DNA of 64,000 bases from Apiotrichum sp. Y4204. Taxonomy: Eukaryota; Basidiomycota; Tremellomycetes; Trichosporonales; Trichosporonaceae. The translations under genes and the position numbers were made by a program. The notes under the pieces are model-generated. The model saw nothing but the letters and a program-made list of their open reading frames with translations. It made no database searches and was not told the origin of the DNA. The stretch lies in the NCBI GenBank assembly GCA_025531455.1, contig JAMYHL010000025.1, forward strand, positions 532,219 through 596,218, given 5' to 3'. This document shows, piece by piece, positions 56,264 through 64,000 of the stretch. Position 1 is the first letter of the stretch; every line of letters begins with the position of its first letter.

Positions 56264-59200
56264 ATGATGGCCGACAATCTGGCACCAGCTGTCATTGCAA
56301 CATGTGAGTTCTATCGTTTTGAAGTCATTGTGCAGGAAGACCTGTTGACATCCAGCCGGACCTCTGGTCATTGAGACCTTTCTGAAACATTATCTCGGAC
56401 CGCGAAAATCGAGGGAAAACAAGGATGGCATAGAGTCTGCCCGGGTGGAGTTGATGTACGATGAAGGTGAGCCGAGACGTTTGCAACGGTTATCAACTGT
56501 GATCCAGACTGACATTCCTTCAGTGTTCTCTCTCGCCAGGGTTTGTGCTCCAACAAAATGCGGTTGCTGACATGACAGTCATTTCTCATTACTGCCACAA
56601 AGTAGGAATCGCTTCCTTGGAACCTCTTTGCTGACAGGCTCCAGTCACACGGCCGGCTCATTACAACAATTCAGCCAAACATGGACGCCCGCGCCGCCAG
56701 CCGTGGCGGTTCATCGGCTGAAGATTCCACATCAGTCCCTCGCCCTTGCAGCAGATTATCTGATCACTGCTCTTGGTGGTAAGGAAATGGCTTTCAAGAT
56801 TGCAGGAGGGACAAAGTGGTGGCAAGTGCGCGCCAACCCTGGAGTCGAGGCCGAATGGATCTGCATGAAGAAGCAGTATCGAGAAGCCGTGAACGAGGAG
56901 AAGGATTGGAGAAACAAACATCCTGATGAGGCTCCCGTTGATTCTGGATGTGAGTACAATACTATTCATTAATGCTAACCTGTCTAGTTCTTCCAGAGAT
57001 GGATCGTATGAGGTGCATGCTGTACAGTAAGTTGTTCGAACGACTGGTGCTGACGTCGCAGTCCACGGTGGAGCGTGAGTTCCGTTTCTGAGATCCCCGA
57101 TCACTGATCAACAGTTACTACTGGGGCTCGATCAACACTCATCGATACGTCATCTGGCGTCTGGCTCGTAAAATGCGCGGCCGTTGCTTTGCAGTCAACT
57201 ACCGAAGTGGGTTCTAATGCACAGTGGAAAAAGGATGCTAACTTCGGTCAGAAGCTCCACAATACCCGTTCCCTTGTGCAATTCAAGACTGTCTTGCGGC
57301 TTGGTTGTACCTCGTAAACCCACCTCCTGGGGCGGAACATCGTCCGGTTGATCCAAAAACTATCATTCTGGCTGGTGACTCTGCCGGAGGTGGTCTTGTT
57401 CTCGCCTTGCTACAGATTCTCCGTGACACGACGGGCTTAAAACTTCCAGCTGGGGCAGTACTGATCAGCCCCGTGAGTTCTCCAACGCCGACAATGCTAA
57501 CTAATGTAGTGGTCAGACCTTACTCACAGTTTCCCGAGTGTTCTTGAGAACACCAAGACGGTGAGTCGAAGCCTTTCTTCACACACTTACATCCGCAGGA
57601 TGTTGTGCCTCCCTACGGATTCATTCATGTAAGTAGTCAGATAAAGCGTCAATTGACAACAAGAAACCATCGTCGCTCTGGCCGCCACCACCTCCTGCAC
57701 TCACGGAGGCCATGCAAACAGGGATTATCTCGAAAGTGAAGAATGTTGTCAGACACCGTCACCCACAGCGCGTCGATTCTCACGGTGACTCGACAGCTTC
57801 TCCGCAAGGGGTCAACAATGCGACATCTGAAGACGTAATCCGCAGTTCTGACCCCGAAGCGGCCAGTGAGCTCAAGGAGTTGCTAAGACGGCGGAAAAGA
57901 GCGCAACAGCACGAGTTGGACAAAGCCATGACGAATCCCGCAAGCCTCTTTCGCACATTGGACGGCCGCAGAGGACGGTCGTCTCTGGCACAAACAACTG
58001 AACCTCTCTACATCGACGTTATTGGTCAACGCGTCGCCATAGACACGCAAATCCAACTTTACGCAACCAATGCTCAACTTTGCCATCCTTACGTCTCACC
58101 AGTTTTGGCATATCTTGGTGGCCTGCCGCCACTGTACATCCTTGCTGGTGACTCGGAAGTGCTTCGTGATGAAATTATCTACCTGTAAGTCCTGTTAAAG
58201 AACTGGGTCGCAACGGTAGTATCATCTGTACTGACATATCACAGAGCACACAAGGCAGCACATCCGGAGAAGCATCCTCTGCGGGACGACGTAAAGGCCC
58301 TCCTTCCATCTCTCGAGGGCATAGAGAGCAAACATGGACCAACTAACGTCCATCTTCAAGTTTATGATGGTGCGTCGATAGCTTGCTTTCATTAGTGCTG
58401 TTGATCACTGACATCAGGCGTTGGGCATGATCTCCCACTCTTTTCAATGACCGGTCCCTCGCGAGGTGCCTTCCGCGCTATGGCCTCATTCTGTCGATAT
58501 GTTACACCCTCGTTTGGATCTTCCCACGAGGACTCTAATGATTCACCAATGTCCCCAACCGATTCTGGAATCGACTTGGATGTCATGAGGACCGAATCTC
58601 CAGGATTCCTGAATCCCAGGACGCCGTCAACGCCGTCTGTGAACATTCCTCATCTGCAGCTGTCAACACCTGGCGTGCCCGATGATTCTTCATCGGCAGT
58701 CCCGTACTCGCCTTCGTTGCACATTCCACCTGTGGATTCTGCTCGACTGGGAGAGTCGCCATCACTGTTGTCCCCGATGACACCCGTGACTCCCGAAAAT
58801 GCCAGCTCACTAGCTGAACGACCACTTCACGGTGTGAATAAACGCCTTTCACAGCTACGAGTAGAGGCAAATGGAACTGCTCATCCTGTTCCGCAGACCC
58901 CACCAAAACCTAATATCTGTGATGAAACGAAGCATCACGTTTTCGTCAAGCAAAAGACTCTGTCCCAGGGATATCTTCCTCCGAGGCTTCGACCGACTCG
59001 AGCACCATCTGGTGACGTCGCAGGTCCACGATTCAAACAAGGCGACGGTAAGGCCGAGCCTGGGACAGCTGGTTACATTGGAGTATATGCCGGCTGTAAC
59101 GTAAGTGAATCTGATATCTTCCTGTGTTCTCACAGCCAGCCTTTTAACGATCATATGATTCGCGAACGTGTCAATCTGGAGGGCGATCTCCGCCCGCTGG

Positions 59201-60123
59201 AGCCTGAGTCTGAACTCCAGGCACTTACCATGCCTGAGGACCGAGTGGGCCGCCTCAATGAAGGAGTGACGTTGCGCTACGTTGAAGGCCAAAGCATTTG
59301 GGACCACAAGTTCAAGCGCGTCCGTAAGCGTATCGAGCGTCATCGTGCGAGAAATCAAAAGAAGCATGAGAACGAAATCTCAATCATCGTGGCCCGATGG
59401 CAATCGGCTGCTGGGATCAAAACGAAACAAACTGGTGGATCGAAAGGCCGTTTTTCAAGATTTGCCACCGGTCGGAACTCTTCCCAAGCAGGCGGGAAGG
59501 CGAACAACACCTCGTCTTCTGATAATTCCTCGTCCGATTCCGACACCGATGGTACAGAGGACTTGGACAATCCCGACAGCAGTCGCTTTCCCTTCCCCAA
59601 CACTATGAGCGCTCTCTGGCCTGTTGAATGGGCTCTGAATGACGAGACACCACCGCCCAGTGCCGTTGTCAGCCGGCGCGACTTGGTAAGTGAAACGATT
59701 CGGCAGTGTCTGACATTCCAGGCCGAAGGCCGTCACCATGCGCTCATGGCCGACTCTCTGGAGCCCAAGGGACTTCCCACCTCTGGTCTTAGCCTCTGGG
59801 TACTCTTCGCGTTCATGTTCAGTTCCTCAACCACTGAGCAGCACAAGGTCACTGATGCAGTTAAACAAGCCAACGAGATCCGGAAGGTGAGAAGGAGGCA
59901 ACGCAAGGCCGCAAGAGAGGAGCGCAAATCAGGTGAAGAGCAGGTGAAGAACCGAAGTGGCAGAGCTGGAAGCCAAGGTAGTGATCCGACAGCTACGGCT
60001 GCAAGTACTTCGGCCGCAGCACAAGCGCCATCGCAAGGCGAAGGGGAGAAGAGGTCGCCAAAGAAGAGGCTGAGCCGCATCGGACTCTTCTTTAGTGGTA
60101 AGAACAGGCATTCGGTCGCGTAG
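56264..60123 (+). CDS. large HSL-type alpha/beta hydrolase (esterase/lipase) with long C-terminal extension
   Basis: A hormone-sensitive-lipase-type esterase. Exons: 56264..56303, 56356..56466, 56524..56540, 56579..56601, 56645..56949, 56988..57026, 57062..57074, 57115..57206, 57252..57472, 57510..57560, 57599..57628, 57664..58184, 58245..58369, 58418..60123; 1097 aa, in frame. The N-terminal block has GPLVIETFLKHYLGPR, TKWWQVRANPGVEAEWICMK. Catalytic parts: oxyanion HGGAYYWGS (about 180-188), nucleophile GDSAGGG (Ser257), acid in AGDSEVLRDE (Asp477), and GVGHDLPLF (His533). About 220 residues separate Ser and Asp, roughly twice the usual spacing; the extra part is basic (RRRKRAQQHELDKAM). 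After the catalytic domain come 560 residues of Ser/Pro/Lys-rich sequence with one ordered-looking block near 59200-59300. Substrate unknown. Fungal sterol-ester and acyl-ester hydrolases are the likely relatives. Confidence 0.88.
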
Positions 60124-60204
60124 TGCCGATGACTGCTACATTGATGTATGCATGCATGTAACAGCGCACCTTGTTGAGGTTGTGGCGCTATAGTAAAACC
60201 ATCA

Positions 60205-62358
60205 CTACTTCCGCTTCTTGTCGCCATCACCGGTCTTGATGTACTTCTTTGGCACGCCCCGCGCAACCAGTGCCTCTGTGACCAGCTTGCACTGCGAGCC
60301 CTGCACGAGCACCTCTTTCAAGTTCAGCTTGGGGCTGGCGCCTGTGAGTGGCTGCACCGATGCGGACCCCGCACAAAGCCGCCGGAGCTCCTCAGCAAAC
60401 TCGTCATAATCGATGCCAAATGCCTCGAGACCTCCAACGAGCGTGACCTGTTTGCGCCCTTGGCGGGTCTTGACCGACATCGTGATAGGGTTAAGGGCGC
60501 CCTTCCTGGCCTCGTTAGCACTCATCCCCCCCTCCACCGCACGGTTAATCCAGATACACACTTTATCACACCTTTAATGCTGACGCTCCACACGAGACCA
60601 TTACGCAGGCGTTGAAGAACCTCGTCCCGGTGCAGGAGGTCGCCCTCCTTTGCTTTACCGACCGCAGCAGCGAGAGGACCGTCAAGGCGGACAGTGCGGT
60701 GGTCTCCAAGGACGAGCTTATGCTTGGTGATATATCCATCAAGGGTCGGCTTGATAAGACCAGGCGGGTTGAGATTGCTGGGGCTGAATAGTCAGATGTG
60801 ATCCCTACTTGGCCAACTCTGCGACTTACTCGATGCCTGCTGCTTCCCAAAACGCGAGAGACGCTCCAGATGGACGCCACAGCTCTTGAATAGCCATCTC
60901 TCGTCCGCCCGACTTGGAAGCCGCAGTTCCCGGCTCAGCAGCAGCGGCTTCCCGTGCTGCCTTGCGTGCGGATTTGGCATCGTCCTCGGCAATCGTCAAG
61001 AAAGAGCGGTGACCCTGCACGGAGGGATGCTCCGCGTCAAAGCTGTCAAGGTCAGAAGTCGTTTCGGGTACCTTGGGCTATCTCCAACAGCCCCTTACAA
61101 ACTCACCCAGTAACCACAACCTCGCCCTTGGTCTCCTTGATCTTCAGAAGCCCGTCCTTGGAGGCGTCCTTCATCCACTTGGCGAGCTTCTTCCACTCCG
61201 ACTTGTTGATAGTCACGTCATCACGGCGCGCGACGGGTATGTATGCCGGCCGGGAGGGCAAGACATGGGCCGAGTAGAGCTGCGACGAGGGTATCGGAAA
61301 TGATGGCGGCGCCGAGCTGAGGACCTGGCAGAGGGCAGCGGACAGGAGTGTGGAAACCTCAGAGGGTGTCAGTGGCGTGCCTTCCGGAACAGCGGAGCCG
61401 GTCGCGCCCGAGTCGTCGACGTTCAGTTCCGCAACACCGTCCGCAGCCTCGTCTACGGGGTCGGAAGACGGAGCAGCCTCCTGGGGCGGCGCAACAAGAG
61501 GCTTTCTCGGCCGCGGGAGAGGGAACGACGACAGTTGCGGCTTGCTCCCGGATTGCCAGAGACTGTTGTCAGCGGCTACACCAACTTCGCAACTCACTGG
61601 TCATCAATAATACACAAGATATCCGCAAACTTCCCTTCGTCTCTGTCAACACCCTCAGAACGGTGTTTGATCAGTCGCTCAAGTGCCTCCCGCAGCCCGC
61701 CTTTCGCGACAACACGTGCAACGCCAACGTACGACACGTTGCCATTCTTCTCTGTGTCCGCTACAAGGGCGACAACCTCCCCCTCCCCCACATCCGGGAG
61801 AAGGTAAGGCTTGTCCATGTGACGGACGGCGGGGAGAAAGAGGGGCGCACCGGTAAAGAGAGGTGGCGGAAGCGGGTGGTGGATCTGCAAGGTGGGAAGG
61901 AACGCTGGCACTGGGCCGGCGAGAAGCGACACTGGAGTTAGTTAAACATAGCCAATGCGTCAGATAAGGGTCAGCTCACAGGTAGGAATAAGCTCTTTGG
62001 AGCCACGGCCGAACGACATCCACAGCGCATCGCCATCGGGGGACAGATAGAATGTCTGGTCTGTCAGCTCCCTGCAAGAGCGTCACAGCTGAACGAGCAC
62101 TGCAGCTAACAAGCAGATGCAGTCGCCACTCACACCTTCAACACCACCGCTCGTCTCAAAGTTGGCACTCCGCACGCCCTCGGGGACGAGCGCGCGACCA
62201 AGCGCCTTGTCGGCGCCCGCCGCGCCGTCTTGCCCTTCTGTCGGCAGGCTCTCCCCAAGTGCGGGATAAGTCGCCATCACGGAAGTGACAAGCGCACGGC
62301 GCGCCGACGACCGGATTGGCGTCGGGTTTGACTGGTGCGCGAGCGCCTTTTTGAACAT
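60205..62358 (-). CDS. TMA64: translation initiation factor eIF2D (ligatin/TMA64)
   Basis: eIF2D delivers or removes tRNA on 40S subunits and acts in ribosome recycling and re-initiation. Exons in transcription order (+/-1): 62134..62358, 61980..62067, 61598..61931, 61107..61562, 60830..61042, 60563..60784, 60205..60505; 612 aa. The N-terminus MFKKALAHQSNPTPIRSSAR is the usual start, followed by LSPDGDALWMSFGRGSKELI and a PUA domain (LPDVGEGEVVALVADTEKNG). The middle holds an SWIB/MDM2-like part (INKSEWKKLAKWMKDASKDG) and WRPSGASLAFWEAAGI. The C-terminal SUI1 domain has TMSVKTRQGRKQVTLVGGLE and FAEELRRLCAGSASV. The donor before the last exon (GTGTGT) was set by the need to enter KGALNPITMSV in frame. 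Convergent with the hydrolase, with 82 bases between stops. Confidence 0.94.
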
Positions 62359-63927
62359 TGTGGTGGTCGAAAAAGTGCAGTTGTGAATGTTCAATCGCTC
62401 GCAAGACTCTTTTGAGATGCCGGCGGCGAAGTCATCGCAGCTGTCAAACGTCACTGGATGCTGGAAGAAATGTGACGCGATCAACGCGTGGTTCCGGCGG
62501 GTTTGTCGCGTGATCAAGGTGAAAAGCCCCCAAGTGTTTGTTAATCCTTCTTTTGAGGTGGTTGAATGTGGCGTGGCGAAAGACGGACTCTCGAACGGAC
62601 TGTGCACGGTCGATTGACTGAGTTGTCGTGCACCGTGCAGTGCACGCGCAGGGGGCCCATAGACAGCAAAAGATGCACACAAGTACATTGTTTATGTTAC
62701 ATGCACATATCGCGTACCGCTCCGCCTTATTGCGGCCACTGCCGCCTGGCTCATAAATGCCAATCAAGGCGGCACTGGGCAACCGTCGTCCAGATTGGCA
62801 TGTGGTTTCGGGACGTCGAGATCACCATATGGTTCTGCAACATCCTGCATCTAAGACATAGCGCCTCGGCGCCTCCCGCGTTACACGTGTCGATTGGCTC
62901 CCTCTCACCTTAAGGCTCCAGAGATCAAGATACTGAGTCTGGCTGCAATCTCACACACTTCGATGCGATCAAAGTTGCGTGGCAGCGAGGAGTCGGGTGG
63001 GGGAATCGAGGCGCGGGCGTGGCGCAGTTGCCATGGCGTAGGGTGACGGAGCTGTTTGACCGTCTAGATTTTTCAATCTGGGTTATTTGGTGAGGAAACG
63101 CAAGGATAACCAGGGTGGGCTCGGCCCAGCATAACAAGGACATTGATCCATCGAGCCGCATCGATCCTTTCACAAAGTCGCAGGCAACCATGATCAATGT
63201 GGCGGATAGTAGCACGCGGCTTGAAGACTGTTCAGACGCGCACGCACGATAAGTATGTTCGGAGACGCAGAGCAGTTGCTTGCTTTACACAACGGCCAGG
63301 TTATTTTCAGAGCAAGAATGCCTCTCAGAAGCTGTTGATTACCGCGTTCCAAACATTGCACCCCTAACAAGACACCCAGTCACGGGCCTCCATTCGTTCT
63401 GCAACTATTCAATCATTAGCACATCCTCTGCGTCGTGAATAGTACATTGTACATGTGTTTATTGCGCGCCGCCTTCTATAAACCAGTTTGCAACGCCTCT
63501 CGTAGAAATGCGGTGATGCCCAGCATACACCAAGTAATATCGAGGTCGGTCATCTCCAGGTGTTGAGGGTCGGGGTGCCTGAATAATGTCCAATCGACGA
63601 GGAGACGAAATGAGACGTCAAGGGCGAAAAGTGAGCACAATGGGGGAGAGGTGTTGCTGATGTTCGAGAAGCCCGGAATAAAGAGAAGTAAGAAATAGGG
63701 TAAATAGGGGAGTGCAAGAATTAGATATTGTAGGCGGGGTGGGCGTGTCCGAGGTCGTGTGAGCGCGTAGTGGGGAGAACGGGGAGGTGAGGCGCACTGG
63801 ATAGACCATCGAGGTGGGTGTTGTCGTCTGCCAACTTCCAAGAGCCGCACCGATCAAAAACCAAAACACAGCAGTCGTAATACAGTTTGAGTGTGGGAGG
63901 GAGTGCAGCAACGGGCACAGAAGGATT
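62359..63927. other. intergenic between eIF2D and the right-edge gene
   Basis: About 1.57 kb. The first 300 bases are the likely eIF2D promoter, including two copies of GTGCACGG-like words near 62600-62640. The rest shows no supportable gene: minus-strand frames at 63476-63989 overlap one another and read as low-complexity leader or trailer. The final part should be the 3' untranslated region of the gene at the right edge. Confidence 0.4.
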
Positions 63928-64000
63928 TTAACCCATAGCAGCGAAGGCGGCGAGTGAGAACTCTCCCTTCTTTTTGGCCTCGTGGACACGCTCCATGTAG
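63928..64000 (-). CDS. 3' end of an unidentified minus-strand gene
   Basis: The last 73 bases read on the minus strand as an open frame that ends in TAA at 63928-63930, giving the C-terminus YMERVHEAKKKGEFSLAAFA followed by AMG. The Lys-rich amphipathic helix and clean stop look like the end of a soluble enzyme, but too little is present to name it. It could also be a chance frame. Confidence 0.45.
   Translation of the reverse strand, partial: YMERVHEAKKKGEFSLAAFAAMG

Overview
This window looks like chromosomal DNA from a basidiomycete fungus, most likely a Tremellomycete (Cryptococcus/Trichosporon-type) yeast. That is an inference from the gene families, the moderately GC-rich coding sequence, and the intron style. 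Almost every gene is cut by many very short introns, mostly 35-60 nt with GTGAGT/GTAAGT donors and a CTGAC/CTAAC branch site just before the acceptor. I read 25 genes by eye. 23 have complete exon models and a further one, PKA, runs off the left edge; together these carry about 145 introns. Every complete model closes in frame. A 25th gene is cut by the right edge. Exon ends should be taken as +/-1 nt. No tRNA, rRNA, CRISPR, transposon or prokaryotic-style system was seen.

Layout. 0-11 kb: start of the cAMP-dependent protein kinase catalytic subunit (-), branched-chain 2-oxoacid dehydrogenase E1 beta (+), ERV41 COPII cargo protein (+), an unrecognised coiled-coil protein (+), BAR-SH3 protein RVS167 (-). 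11-21 kb: armadillo protein VAC8 (+), an unrecognised basic protein (+), POP1 of RNase P/MRP (-) divergent from RIT1, the initiator-tRNA ribosyl-phosphate transferase (+). 21-28 kb: ARP9-like actin-related protein (+), HCS1/IGHMBP2-like SF1 helicase (+), class II cAMP phosphodiesterase PDE1 (-). 30-35 kb: mitochondrial ribosomal protein S18 (+), inositol phosphorylceramide synthase AUR1 (-), alanine/serine-glyoxylate aminotransferase (-). 35-38.7 kb is gene-poor. 38.7-50.9 kb: a phospholipase D-family protein (+), metaxin/SAM37-like protein (+), an unrecognised acidic protein (+), LUC7 (+), SELO/FMP40 (-). 51-62 kb: deoxyhypusine hydroxylase (+), DOA1/PLAA (-), a large HSL-type alpha/beta hydrolase (+), eIF2D/TMA64 (-). 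The last 73 bases hold the 3' end of a further minus-strand gene.

Most genes are ordinary housekeeping functions with no evident shared pathway. The links I can support are PKA with PDE1 (two ends of cAMP signalling, 25 kb apart, probably coincidental) and POP1 with RIT1 (both tRNA biogenesis, sharing one promoter region). The most notable findings concern gene architecture. They are a probable AT-AC intron inside the second catalytic motif of the phospholipase D gene, two GC-AG introns, micro-exons of 13-17 nt (one carrying the oxyanion-hole motif of the hydrolase), an exon-per-repeat layout in VAC8, an acidic tail on the metaxin-like protein, and a perfect CACGTG dyad upstream of LUC7. I found no convincing new multi-gene system.
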